Assembly (NCBI RefSeq): GCF_001649575.2
Contig: NC_051450.1
Location: 8,921,059-8,985,058 of the forward strand
Source of the DNA: Kryptolebias marmoratus
Taxonomy: Eukaryota; Chordata; Actinopteri; Cyprinodontiformes; Rivulidae
Length of the DNA stretch: 64,000 nt
Reading direction: 5' to 3'
Positions 1 through 11,799 of the stretch are shown here, in pieces (the stretch's first letter is position 1; every line of letters begins with the position of its first letter). A program made the translations under genes and the position numbers. The notes below the pieces were generated by a model. It was not told where the DNA came from. It saw only the letters and a list, made by a program, of their open reading frames with translations, and searched no databases.

Positions 1-292
1 TTTCTGCGTGGAGTTTGGATGTTCGCTCTGTGCACGCGTGGGTTTTCTCTGGCTACTCCAGTTCCCTCCCACAGACCAAAAACGTACATGTTAGGTTCAC
101 TGGAAGCTTTAAATTGTCCCAAGGTGTGAGTCAGAGCGTGAATGGTTGTTTGTCTTGTTTGTCTCTATGTGTCCCTGTGATGGACTTGCGACCTGTCTTG
201 GGTATCCCCCGTCTCTCGCACAGTGACTGTTGGAGATGGACACCACCTGGAAAGGAAAAAGTGGGTAAAGAAAATGGATGGAAGGAAGATTG
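1..292 (+). repeat. Teleost SINE-like repeat (type A), 5' end cut off by the window edge
   Basis: This is the 3' part of an abundant fish interspersed repeat. The usual order of blocks is visible: a GTGGAGTTTGGATGTTC block, GCGTGGGTTTTCTC, CTCCCACAGACCAAAAAC, a GTTAGGTTCACTGG block, TCCCAAGGTGTGAGT, then GACTTGCGACCTGTC and an end in ATGGATGGAAGGAAG. The tRNA-like head lies outside the window. The same blocks occur on the minus strand at 22118-22430 and 53396-53572. Short open frames here are by-products of the repeat. Confidence 0.8.
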
Positions 293-334
293 ATAAGGAT
301 ACACGGCAACTTTAGATTTAGTTGAACTAAGACC

Positions 335-640
335 ATCTTATGTTGAAAAATGACAGTCAGTGAAAATGATGTGATTCATGATCTTGTCCAATATTGCAAG
401 ATTTCACACTCAGAGTTTGTGTTGTGAATGACTCTTAGCTTCTACCACATTTTTGGGTTGGCTAAGGTCAGATAGCTGTGGTGGCCACCTTGAATTCAGA
501 AAATTTCAAGAAAATTATCGGATAATTTTCTGAAAGTTTCATTAAAATCCATTTTGAGGTTCATGGGATATTTTGTTAAAAGACAGTGAAATGAACACAT
601 ACAGGGAAAAGCATCATCGCCCACCTTTCACCTTTAGATG
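335..640 (+). repeat. Dispersed repeat R1, copy 1 (single unit)
   Basis: This shares ordered blocks with six other copies in the window: an AGCTGTGGTGGCCACCTTGAAT block at about 473-496, GAAAGTTTCATTAAAATCCA at about 532-551, then TTCATGGGATATTTTGTTAA and a run of ACAGTGAAATGAACACA. Only one ~300-bp unit is present; other copies hold two. It begins soon after the type A SINE ends. There is no coding potential. The plus sign is only a convention matching the copies at 8340 and 29035. Confidence 0.7.
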
Positions 641-3600
641 ACAGGTGATAATTACAACCATGACTGGCTGCTCGGAAGCCAAAAATAAAGAAATTAGGAG
701 TGGCTTAGAACTATAATATAAACTTAACTAAATAAATGCCTAAGTTTAATTTTGGAAGTAGTAAAATTATTTCAGTAGTAGTGTCTTTTTTTGTAACTGT
801 TTTGGTAAAAAAAAACAAAAAAAACCCACATTTGCCAGTATTTTTGGGTCATGGGTTCATATCTTGTTGGTGCTCTGAGTCTTTACAGCATCAATATGAT
901 GTATTGGACTGTGAGAAAATAAACCATGTTCACAGTAATGAAGGAATGTGCCAACTGAGAGCAATAGCATGCCTAATTTGTGCTTTTAGACAATGATGAA
1001 ACACATGGGGTCTAATTTTCTGCAGCAAATGGAATAGGATCATTAAACAGTAAAAAAATTACACATAGAATGTTTTTTTTTTCTTACTTATGTTTTCAAA
1101 AAAGCTGGTTTCAGCTCATGGTTTTAAATGTAAGTTGTATATATAAGGCAGTGAGCATTTTAGGTTTTGAAAACATCTTTAAAAAGGCAGTTTCTTATAT
1201 TTGTTTTCTTTCTGAATGAGAGATGGATCCAGTGACATACATGGCTTGTGTGCTCATTCCTCAGAGTTACAGATGGTTGTGTTGAATCTCTGTCTGCAGA
1301 GGGACACGGGGGACCTTGATGGAATGACCCAAATGGCGAAATCTCCACGGCTTGTAGTTGCAGTATCTACTGGTTCCATTTAAGTGTTCAACTTGACCTG
1401 TTGTGTCAGACAATGCCATCCTGTTGGCAATTATGCATTACCCAAGAAAGAACATCATGTGCACAGCGTAGGACATGGCAAGGCACTAATGGAAGCGTCT
1501 GAAAGGAGATACTGAGATGGGATTACCAATGGGAACCTGGAAACATTTAGAAAAAAAAAAAAACACCAGCAAACAAACAAGTTTGGAGGTGACAAATAAT
1601 TCTCAGGTTCCAAGAAAAACAAATCTAAGTATAGACACGTAGGTGACTGGTAATTTAAAGCCAGGCTGGTAGTTGCATTTATCCAGCAAGTAAGACAAAA
1701 CGTACGAGCAAAGATTCCTTCTCATTTTTGTCTGAGCTCTTAACACAAGGACGGTGCTAAAAACAGTCATCCATGATACTCCATACTCTGTTTCTAGAAA
1801 GAAAAAGATAAAATCACTTGAACATAATGCAATGACCAAGTACAACTTCCAGCTTGGATGTTCTGTTTAAGAAGTGACTTTAAGAATTTCAAATGGACTC
1901 AATCACTTTTCTATGATGGCTACTCTTTTAGTTCATTAAAATGTTGTGACAGAGTGAGATAAAGCCTTTCTGCTTAACCCCGAGGTCTGAATGTCCCAGC
2001 TGTTATCCAATATTGATTTTATAACAAACTGAACAAAAAGTGTTGGCGGGTGATTGCAATTCAGTTTGTTTTTGTGTTTGCTGTGTCAGGACCTACCTCC
2101 CACTTCTCCTGTTTCATTTTAGTAACCAGAGTGAGAAAAAAACCTTTTGGATCAGTGTTTTTGTAAGTCCAGGAGACAAAAGATAAAAAACAGACACACT
2201 TAATTTGAAAACAACGTTTTGAATACCTTTAAGTGCACCAGTTTGAGCTCCAGGCCTCTCGTCTGACTCCTGCTGCGTCAACTGTCTCCTGGCCAACCCT
2301 CTGCAAACATCACGGCTCCTCAGGTGACCTTGGACAGAACGTGGAGTATTACTGACTTACTAATACTAATTAACCCCACAGAGGACGAGCTTCACGTCTT
2401 GGCGCTTGGTGGATATGATTGGTTCTGGAGAGACCATAGATCAACTCAGAAATGTCAATCAAAGGGGGGGGGGCTGCACAGCCATTTTGAAAACATAGCT
2501 TTGAAAGACGACACACACAGGAAGATCTACGCAGCTTTGAATTCAAAATTAAGTGCGTCGGCTGTTTAACAGTATTACTTATTGCTGTGTTTTATCTTGA
2601 TAAATCTTCATTCGAAGTAATTACTTAATAGTCATTCCTTAGAAAATCATTCCATAAGATCTTAGTCTTATTTTTGTTGTGTCATCTTAATGGTTTATTG
2701 TTGATTCTATTTTTTTGATTTAGATGTTTTTTGTAATAAAACGATAAAGACATAATTTGGTTTCTTCCTTATTCTGTGTAAATACTATGACAAGAATTCC
2801 CTGTAATTCATGAACTAAACATCAGGTGTTAAGATACGATAATGATAAGAGTGAATAGATTAAATAATCTAATGATTGAGTTCCTGTAAGGTATAATCAA
2901 TCTGTTGTTTGGTAAGTTGAACCTGGTGCCTCTGCTTTAACAAGAGCTTAATATGTGGTAAGCTGAAGAAAGGTTATCACTCTTCCTTATCCTCATCTAT
3001 CTGCTACACAGAAGTTACAGATTAATTTTTTCAAAAACAATTTGCTGAGCTTTGCATTAGGACTGACCTGCTTTGCCATGTGTTTCATTTTGTGGGTGAG
3101 ACTTTGAGCCCTGCTGTGGCACAACCCCCCTAAAAAAGGGAAATCAATAAGTCTCCTTTTAGACATACGGCCTCCTATAAACAATCCCAGAAAAAGATCA
3201 ATATGCTACAGCAAAGTGAACAAGGGAGCACAGAGGAGTCAGGCACCCGAGCAGCCCTGCATCACAGATATCACAGCCTTCTTTAAAGAGAACCAGATAC
3301 AGTGTTGTTCTTTGGGGCAATGACAAGTTTTTTTTTTTATCAACTTAGTTTCTCGACTCCCAGGAGAAAACAAACACGCAGGAAAATGTTCGGATTGTTC
3401 TAGTTTGGAGGAACCCGTGCCATTAAAATACACCGTGGGACAAATAATGCAGCGTCTCTTCTGCAGTTTGAAAGGGAACTCTTGCCTCAGTTGATCAGAT
3501 TTTTTCCATTTTCAGCTGAGATAAAGCCACACTTAAGGAAATAATTCAGTCACAGGCTTGTTTACAGCACAAATACTGTACATTGTGTTCTTATCTTGAA

Positions 3601-3796
3601 TAAGTGCACTGTTTCTAGGAGCTTACAGTTAAAACAGCTGAGGGTCACAAGTTTCCCACTACTTGGTGGATTGTTTTCTTCAAACCCTTAAATTTGGTTT
3701 GACACAACTATTTGATTTATATATTTTTTGAATACTGACAAAGCTACCTGACAAAAAAGGTAGAGATTCAAAAGACTTTCCTGTCCAGAAAATAGG
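641..3796. other. No gene recognised
   Basis: This is AT-rich sequence that looks unique. Open frames are short, start at random and resemble no protein I know. A G10 run lies at 2464-2473, and A- and T-runs are frequent, for example at 1072-1081 and 1550-1562. I see no splice-bounded exon, tRNA or repeat boundary. Confidence 0.5.
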
Positions 3797-3820
3797 AAGA
3801 GAGAGAGAGAGAGAGAAAGA
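3797..3820 (+). repeat. (GA)n microsatellite
   Basis: A short, nearly pure GA run grading into AAAGAAA. It is ordinary simple sequence. Confidence 0.9.
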
Positions 3821-5679
3821 AATTCACAAAAAAAGAATAGTCATACAGGATGAATTGCTATAATTTTGCAAGAATAGCTGAAGTAAAAGCTGGAACAAGA
3901 GTTGAATTGAGACAAGCTGAACTCAAGCAGACCAACATTAAGTTAGAAAATCTCATTTTCTCCCTCAGCACTGAAAGAAATTTTGAAACCCTCATGTCGC
4001 CATTCCCCCCCCCCCTCCAAAGTTAGAGCTGAAAATAAGTTCAGACTGAACTGTTAGCGAGCTTTTCACACCGAAAACGTCTCTGTGCTCCTCTAATGAC
4101 GGTGGAACATGCAACATGATCCTTGGTACATGCAAAAGAATACGCTAACTGCAGTGTGAAGACCCTGTAGGGTGCAATTAAAGGCTCGTATGTTTCCGCT
4201 CGCTTATAATTCGGCTGTCAAACTGATCTGGGCGAGAACAATATGCACAGGTGTAATAATGTCACTCTGCTGATAGTGTTTGGTTGCAGGGGTTTGTCAG
4301 TGTTGAAGGTGTCAAAGGCTTATCGAGATGAACTGTGGTCAGCGCAGAACACAAGTGATAAAAAATGTTTTAAGGGTCTGTGACAGGCTGTATGAGGTAT
4401 CATTAAAAGTTTAAACTAAAAGCAACAGAATGCACCTCTGTTAAATTCAGTCATATCAAAGAGGTTGTTTTTTTTTTCTTTTCACATCCTTTGTGCAGAG
4501 TTAAAACTGCAGTAGCTGGTATAACCTGTCACTGTGCCGTAGCTACTCCAACTACCACAAGTGTGTGACTTAAACAGGGTTAAAGGGGGTTTCTGTGGAA
4601 ATGTTGTGTCAGAGATAACTTTTTGAATGGCATCAGTTTGGAGAAATAGAGTTTAAATCTGACCAGGTTGATGAGCTAATGGCTAGTCTGAGTCGGGAAA
4701 TACTGCTGTCTAAAAACCACTTCAATTTCAACAATTTCATAGCAATTCATACAAACACTTTAAACCTTTCAACCACTGTCTGTTTAGCATTACACAATTA
4801 CCAAGGCCCAAATATTATGATATTATTGCAACATGTGCCACAAGCTGCACCAGAAGTGCTACAGCTAGCTGCTGTTATCGGTGTTGGCAAGTAATTACAG
4901 AATTGCATGTAAATAACCACGTAATCAGAAACTGACGCCAATAAAAAGATTTAGAAAAAAGCATTCAGATGAACCACTGTGGAATTTTGGTAATTGAAGC
5001 TGTTTTAAGACACAACGATCCACTTTGGTCTTGGACCCACTCAGACTACCCAATTAGCTCATGAGTCTGGTCAGAATTAAACTATTACTCCAAACTGAGG
5101 TCATTCAAAGAGCTATCTACAACAAAACACCATTTCAAACTATCAGAACTACCATTTTATTACACAATGAATACGCATACTAAAATGTTATATAATTAAA
5201 AAAACATTCTTGTAAGACTGTCAAGAAATCTAACGAGTTATACCAATTTCAAATCAAAAGTAGCATGTTCAAACTCTTTTTAAATCAAGTACAGACACAC
5301 TATAATATTGTGATTAAACCCATTCACAGTCCCAGTTCTAGCATGGCCTCAGCACTCCAAGAATTGAAACTGCATCCAGGAACTACCATTTTCTCTAAAG
5401 ACTGGCTTGTAAGCAATGTCTAAACAAAGTGATGTCTTTACACTGAACCCTGCAGGCTGTGATGGACCACACTTTCTGATAGTCAGGGTGTTCTAAAATA
5501 ATTAGGCTAGTTTATTATCTTTGACTGGACCACAGAGGTTATTCCCACACAGCAGGACTCTGTGAGGTGCCAGCTGTCAGCGAGACAGGTATAATCAGTC
5601 AGACTTATCTCTTTCCCTTCATGACTTGTTGCAGTCAGTTTCAGAGCCTCCATTTGAGACTTTTGGTCAATAAAACTGT
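3821..5679. other. No gene recognised
   Basis: Unique-looking sequence with one C11 run at 4005-4015. The longest plus-strand frame here, 4679-4894 (71 codons), has AT-ending codons and no recognisable motif. I read it as chance. Confidence 0.5.
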
Positions 5680-6310
5680 CTTTCTGTGAGGATGGTCTTG
5701 TGTAAACTTAGCTTAAGGATGAAAAATGATAGGGCCTTTTTTTCCAAAGTGGTTCCAAAGAAGATTTGGACCCATTGGCTTACATAGAAGCAGTTCTTTA
5801 TAGCTGGAATGCCAAAGGTGTGTATCTAGTCCAGAAAATATAGGACTGCTTCCTTAATGGTTAAATGCCTATGCCAGGGGCTGGAGATTAGGTTATGGAG
5901 CCTGAGAGCTCATAATAATAATTTCAAACCACTGACAAACCAGATCTGTCATTTTGGAACACCAAAAGCTGTGCATTCAATTCTGAAAAGCTGATACTAC
6001 ATTAGAACCAACTCTTTTTTGTTTCAGAATAAAGAAGGACTTTCTTCAGGGTTTAGGAAACTGACTGTCGTATATGTTTCTGTAAAGATAGCATCAAGTT
6101 AAGGTAGCTTAAGAGTGAATTTGAATGAGGCTTTTTCTACCAAAGTGGTTCTAGTTATGATTTGGAGCCACTGGCTAACTCAAAGCCACTTTGGTCTCCT
6201 GCTTGGACTACCAAAGTCATGGATTCTGTTTATAAAAGCTGGTCCCACACCAGCACTTCACTGGTTCAGAACAAAGAAGTGGCTGGGATGAGGTTAAAGG
6301 TCCAACTCAT
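5680..6310 (+). repeat. Local direct duplication of an unnamed repeat, two diverged units
   Basis: Unit 1 (about 5680-6045) and unit 2 (about 6070-6300) share an order of blocks. These are CCAAAGTGGTTC followed by a GATTTGGACCCATTGGCT or GATTTGGAGCCACTGGCT block, then a GGAACACCAAAAGCTGTG or GGACTACCAAAGTCATG block, and last GTTTCAGAATAAAGAAG or GGTTCAGAACAAAGAAG. The units differ by many substitutions and small indels. They could be two copies of one transposon-derived repeat or an old tandem duplication. Neither codes for anything recognisable. Confidence 0.5.
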
Positions 6311-8339
6311 GGGTCCAGCTGCGATGCACAAATACAGAAGTGCCAGACACAGACAGTGCAGGAGTAGTGAAGCATATGCTGCTTGTAGAGAAAGCACCGC
6401 CTAGCTTGCTTGTGTTTTTAGGGAATCATTTGATTCATTTTATGACCTTGATGCATGATTTGAATGGAACTGCATTGTGAAATTTCTTCTGTCTTGAGTA
6501 TTGGGGTTATTCAGAAAACATCTGGGACTGCAGCCACAAATAACCAGGCTTAATCACGCTGATGACAAATAATCAATTATAAATGGTAATTATTTACTTT
6601 TATCTAAAAAGTGTACTCCAGTTTGTAAAATCTTAAATGTGGGGGCAACTGCCAGAGTGGGTATGAAATGGGCCAAGGTGATGCATTGGGTGCACAAGTG
6701 GATACCAAAGAATATGGGTAAAGTTTGACTAAAACTGCAAAGGTATGACTTGGTAGAGGTACAAATTGACCTGGAACCTTTTACAACCCATAGTGGATTC
6801 CCAACCCCAACTTTGCAGTTACTAAAGCTTAAGAGAAGGTTAAAGTCACACAATGAGCAGTTTTTCTTGAGGTTTGGTAGCTTTGTTAAACAAAATGGTA
6901 CAAAGTTGATTCTAGCCTGGACTGTCTCTGAATTGACTTATCACCAGATCACCATAATCAACTAAGTGACTGAAGCTAAACCTCTCACAATAAATAAAGA
7001 CAAATAAGGTTAAAGAAAGAACAATCGTGGTTTAATAGCACCACACTGAGCTTGTAGAAGCCGACCGATGGCAGGAATCATCACTTTGTTTTAATTCTTG
7101 AAAATATCGAATCACGTGCTGCACCATCAGACTGCAGCCAATAAAAAATGAAAGAGCTAAAGCGCTATAAAAATCCAACCAAGTAACCCTCCAGATGTGA
7201 GAAGATTGTGAGAATTGCTGGGTTGAGTTAGTCGTTAAAGTCAAAGAGCTAAACATGCGAGCAAAGAGCTCAGTTAGCTCTTTGCCAACTTTTTATAATG
7301 ACCGAGGAGTTGTTGTTATTTAATCTGTCTTACAGTGCGGTGCCTCCACATATATAATGGTTATTATACTTTAATAGGACACTGGCATGGCCACCTAAGC
7401 ATACACTGAAGCCAATTAAATAGTGGATCTGCATGCTAACAGGGAGGCAGACTTAATGCTGTTTCTCTTACGCACATTTTACTGCTTTTGGAAAACTGAT
7501 AAGGTCTTTGCTCTTGTGTTTGGCCACGATGTGTACATGCTGAACATGACGATATGGCTTCCTCTGGTAATTCCCAATAATGAGATGACCTTTTGCAGTT
7601 TCCAAAGTACACTTTTCAGCATCAGCAGGAAATTACTTCTGAATACTGCTGCATATTTTTTTTTTTCCTGAAAGAAAAGCTCACAAGGCGGGGATTATGA
7701 TCTGTCGTTATAGACTGTTTATTTTTTTTATTTTTATTTTTTTCACATCCCACACCAAAATGTTGTGATTACTTTCCATTTACTGGAGACTGGTGCTCTG
7801 CAGAGGAAAGCAGAGCAATAACCATTTCTGGGACTCCTTCTAACCTTGTGCAGATTTTCTGACAGAGTGCAACAGTCGACATAATTCTCCCCTGACAGAA
7901 TGGCAGCCACACCTCATGCTGATCAGCAGATTACTCAATGAGCATAATTTAAAGGATTTCTCAGCAGCTCAAAGGGCCAAAAGACTAATTTATCCCAGAT
8001 CACGAGCGCTTTACTGGCAAACATTTCTATTCGTAGCAAAGAAATATTGCAAAGATGTGACTTTTCTTTTCAAATGAGTCATAGGCGAAGGCAAATCATC
8101 TGACTTTAATAGACGTGTTTATTGAAAAGCCAATAGAAGAGCATAAAAATGTCTTGACTCCGCAGCCGAAGCTCACTAGGAGTGCTAGCTTTAAAGGAGG
8201 TTGGCACTTTGAGCCAGTTCAGTTACGCTGTAAAATAAATCACAGACAAGCGTTTGAAAAGGATTTTAAATGGCAGCTGGAGCCGCTTTTGAGGACCGCC
8301 AGCCCTACGGAATATAATTAAAAGCCTAGCATTCTTTGA
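6311..8339. other. No gene recognised; possible conserved non-coding stretch at 7850-8320
   Basis: There is no coding signal. The part from about 7850 to 8320 has few homopolymer runs and several compact motifs such as TAATTT, ATCACGAG and TTTATTGAAAAGCC, and lacks repeat hallmarks. I infer by texture only that it might be conserved non-coding sequence. Conservation cannot be seen from a single sequence. Confidence 0.35.
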
Positions 8340-9095
8340 AGGGATGCATATCACCCAACCGCCCTTCATGCCAGAGTTTTAGCCTAAGATCATGTGATGA
8401 TAAGAAATAATGAGTTATAGCCATTTTGGTGAAACCATGTAAATAATGTTTCGGGCAGTGTCGTGTAATATTGCAAGATGAAATACATTAGTGCTCAAGG
8501 TATGTAATGAGGATGAGCCTCAGCAACTAGAGCCCCAAGTTTTAGCTCAATATCTGCAACACTGCCTGAGTTAAAGCCATTTTAACCTTATTCATTTGCT
8601 GAATAAGGTTGATTACATGTGGTGGCCTCTTTTGATTGAGTTGACTCCAAAAGTTGATCAGTTGTAGACGTGCATCCATTGAATACTTTCCTAAAATTTC
8701 GTTTAAGTCCATTAAGTGGTTCATGAGATATTTTGCTAACAGAGTTGATTCCAGTAGTTAACTACAAAATTTTCTAAAACAGATATTGCACAATCAATTT
8801 AACTTGAAATATAAGTTGGGGATGACTCTCAGCTACAGCTACACTAAATCTTACCTTAACAACTGTAGAACTGACTGAGTTTTAGCCACTTTTGTGTTTT
8901 CTAAGGTTGCCTAGCTGTGGCAGCCATCTTGAATGCAGTTGACTCCAAAACTTTAGTAGTTGCAGATGTACACCTAATGACTAACTTCTGAGAGTTTCAT
9001 TAATCTCCTTCAAATCGGTTCATGACATATTTTGCTAACAGACAGACAAATGAACACAAGGACACACACACAAAGGGCCAAAACATTATTGTCCT
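8340..9095 (+). repeat. Dispersed repeat R1, copy 2 (dimer)
   Basis: Two head-to-tail units end in TTCATGAGATATTTTGCTAA (about 8720) and TTCATGACATATTTTGCTAA (about 9019), a spacing of 299 bp. Unit 2 carries GGCAGCCATCTTGAAT at 8919-8934, and TTTAGCTCAATATCTG is seen at about 8540. The 3' end runs into ACAGACAGACAAATGAACAC and a short ACACAC stretch. There is no protein-coding content. The identity of the mobile element behind R1 is unknown to me. Confidence 0.8.
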
Positions 9096-9199
9096 TTGGC
9101 CTTCGGAGTGTATCACATGGAGTGTATCAAACATGTGGTGAAATTGCAGACGCGAGTCCATATTTGCACGACACTGAGACACTCTGCCGCAGCTCTTTT

Positions 9200-9420
9200 G
9201 CATTCTGTGTCAGACCCCCCCCCCTCCTTCACTCAATAACCCAAGCCCAATCTTTAATAGCAGGCCGCGGCGTCTGGGCATGCTCAGTGAGCGCAGCTAA
9301 TCACCCAAGCCGAGCCGTGTCCTTTTGACGGCGAGGAATCCTACCCCCCCTTCCGTCGGCGTGTTGCTGCTTATGAACCGTTCGTGCTCTGACACTAACG
9401 GTGGGGTGGGGGTGGGGGGC
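9200..9420. promoter_or_regulatory. Small CpG cluster (possible regulatory element)
   Basis: Between 9266 and 9400 I count 14 CpG dinucleotides in 135 bp, while most of the window shows very few. It is flanked by a C10 run (9215-9224) and by GTGGGGTGGGGGTGGGG (about 9401-9417), which is G-quadruplex-prone. Unmethylated CpG clusters often mark promoters or enhancers in vertebrates. There is no visible TATA box or annotated start here. It may equally be a chance GC-rich patch. Confidence 0.3.
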
Positions 9421-10420
9421 TGGTATTAGTCACACATTTAAAGAGTTTGTCATTCACTCTTCCACATTTGGCAGAAAAACGCACAAACAAAGTGTCCCGC
9501 TAAATGGGGATAATTCTTTTGGAGTCTTTGCAAGGTGTGGGGGAGTTCTTCCAGCGCTTCTGCCGAGATTTCAATAGCTTCATGCATATGTAGAGGTATG
9601 AATTCAGCAGTTTTGCAATTTAGGGTGATATTCAAAGCCTTATAGTCCCTTCTGTGTGGATATACAGCTTTGCAGGTTTCTCTGGTAATTGGTGCTAACA
9701 TCTGAAGAATATGTAGGCATACAGCATCTAAGATACTGCTCCCTTTCTGCAACAAAGGAAGAAAATGACTTCTATCACAGCTTCGAGGAATGAAACGGAA
9801 TATTAAAAATTCAGGATTAGCATTTTAACATCATATTCAGGCACGGCAGATAAATGGACATAGACTGCCGGAGATTAGTCGTTCCTTTTTTTTTGGTCGT
9901 CGGAGCATCTCGGCTCGCTGGAAGATAGAGGCATCCACAGTGACCCTTGGTGAAGTAACAGAAAGAAAAAAAAAGAGAAAACAGTGTACATTTTGATGGC
10001 ATCATAAATCATGAGGCCTGTGGCAGGCAGCCCAATTGTGCTGCGAGGGCAGGTTAAAGCTACCGTCATCCCTCCTCCGATGTCCCCTGGCTGTGTCTGG
10101 AGACAGAAGACAAGAGTACGCCTGCTTTTCTTTTTTTATCAGCAATGATGGAAAAACGATGGACAGAAGGAAGTGTTTATTGTCACATCCTGGTAGATTT
10201 CTTTCTGATGTTGTACGATACAAATCGCACAAAGATGAGCGCGGCGCACAACCCCAGAGGTTTAACATGGTCGAGATGCACTGAAATGCTTCCTGGGAGG
10301 AAGTCTCAGCTGCCTTTGAACTCCAAAAAAGCACAGTGTAAGAGTGGGAAATGGGAAGAAAAAAAAGAAAAAAAAAAAAAGAGAGTTTGCCAAAAAAAGA
10401 ACCTAAGTCAGACTTAGTGT
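9421..10420. other. No gene recognised; one 101-codon minus-strand frame
   Basis: A minus-strand open frame covers 9450-9755 with a protein starting MLQKGSSILDAVCLHILQML. It has no motif I can name, no signal peptide and no splice support, so I treat it as chance. An A-rich tract lies at 10358-10381. The stretch has more CpG than the window average, in line with the neighbouring CpG cluster. Confidence 0.4.
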
Positions 10421-10512
10421 GTGGGTTCGGTGGAAATCGTCTTTATCCTGAGAGTCTTCGGGCTTAGCAATCACCACAGACGTGGTCAGCCTGGGGTTCG
10501 GCTTTGGTTAAG

Positions 10513-10764
10513 ATGGCTCCGGGGAGCGTGGACAGAGCGAGGAGGAGGCCCTGGCTGCTTTTCCTCTTCTTTTCTTGTGCTACTCATCCTCCCCGCCCAC
10601 TCCAACAGCTGCTGACACGGGCTATCATAGGGAATTTTTACAGTCAGAAGGAAGGATTAGGCCTGAGCTCCACCACACATGGACTCAAACTGCCCCCTAT
10701 TAATAAAACCTCCTGTGATGTTCTATATTCATCTGCGCAGATTTTTTTTTTGTCTCTTTTCTGA
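10513..10764 (+). CDS. Weak candidate: ORF with a signal-peptide-like start
   Basis: The ATG at 10513 sits in a good vertebrate start context (A at -3, G at +4). The frame runs 83 codons to a stop. The start MAPGSVDRARRRPWLLFLFF has a basic n-region followed by a hydrophobic core and a possible small-residue cleavage zone, as in secreted or membrane proteins. The remainder is not recognisable and no good splice donor follows, so it is not a convincing first exon. The hydrophobic core also comes from a CT-rich tract, which gives leucine and phenylalanine in several frames. The upstream CpG cluster at 9.3 kb is the only contextual support. Confidence 0.12.
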   Translation: MAPGSVDRARRRPWLLFLFFSCATHPPRPLQQLLTRAIIGNFYSQKEGLGLSSTTHGLKLPPINKTSCDVLYSSAQIFFLSLF

Positions 10765-10929
10765 GTTCCAAGCAGCCAGTGGACATGAACACAGTGGCAA
10801 GCTAATCTGCCTGGTATAAAAGTTAAGGAGAAGGGGGGAAAAAATGACATGATAAATTGAAAGAGTAGGGGGGAAAAAAAGGGCCCCTCTTCTTCTTTTG
10901 CATAATTTGGTTCCTATTAGCGACATCAT

Positions 10930-11600
10930 TCAGTGGGTTTTTTCCAACGATAATTTGGAAATCTGGGGTTGCGGCGCTAATCCAGCGGCATTACACTTTA
11001 CCGAGGGATTACTGAGTGACAACTTCAAGTGAAACGAAAGATGTAAGGGCCTCTTAAGCCGTGTTCCTATTAAAAGCCACAGTGCGGCGTGACACTGTGG
11101 CAGGCTTCATTGCACACTTGCCAACTAGTTGGGGATATATATCCCCTGATAAACGCTCCAACGCTCAGAGGGATTTCTTTCCCCCTTTTTTTCATAATAT
11201 ATTTTTTTATTTCTTTAACTTTTTGCATTCGAGCGTTTTAAAATAATTTTTTTTTTTTTTTCCAGAAGAGCTTTCATATTTATGTGGGTTATTCAAGCTG
11301 TTCTCGGAGCCTTTTTTTCCCGTGTCAGCTTCTCTGATGCTACTTTGCCGCGGAAGTCATTCCAGACGCGGTCCAGGTGATGACTGCACAAAGTTTAATG
11401 AGCTTTGCTTTCCTCCGTCAGCCTCAAATTCTCTCAGGTGTTTGTGGAAATTAAAGCACGTTAAATCGTAAATCCAATTAATTGCAGTCGAGGTTTTGTT
11501 TTTATAGCTTGACCGTAATATTAGCTTTATAATTACACTCGGCTCACTTAAAGCGATCGCAACTCTGCTACAACAAAATCCAGGCCATCGACAACCATAG
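10930..11600. promoter_or_regulatory. Candidate conserved non-coding element
   Basis: Repeat-free sequence of mixed composition contains homeodomain-type cores such as CCAATTAATTGC (about 11475), TAATTTGG and TTATAATTACAC, several CpGs and short palindromes. This texture is typical of developmental enhancers in fish gene deserts. The claim is inference only and needs alignment to other fish. A 61-codon frame inside resembles no protein. Confidence 0.3.
11076..11146. other. Hairpin plus two overlapping palindromes
   Basis: GCCACAGTG (11076-11084) pairs perfectly with CACTGTGGC (11093-11101) around an 8-nt loop. The palindrome CCAACTAGTTGG lies at 11121-11132 and overlaps GGGGATATATATCCCC at 11131-11146, a perfect 16-bp palindrome. 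All three lie within 71 bp of repeat-free sequence. They could be dimeric factor sites or a structured transcript, or coincidence. Confidence 0.6.
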
Positions 11601-11799
11601 TGTCAGTATGTAGGGAGGAAGAATGTGAGTATCAGTGGAGGAACTCTACTAATGAATCTTACTCTCCTTGTTTTCAAGCAAGAGAGATTTTAAGTCTGAG
11701 ATATTTCGGAGGTGCTACACAGTCACAGGAAAAATAAAGTCTACCCTCTTTCAGTTTTATGGTTTTACATATTTAAACATGAGCTGGTCTTTCTAAAAT
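11601..11799. other. No gene recognised
   Basis: Short unique-looking spacer between the candidate regulatory region and the Tc1 relic. It contains a pyrimidine-rich patch but no feature I can support. Confidence 0.5.

Noticed and set aside
9450..9755. 101-codon minus-strand frame
   Set aside because: No known motif, no splice signals and no codon bias.
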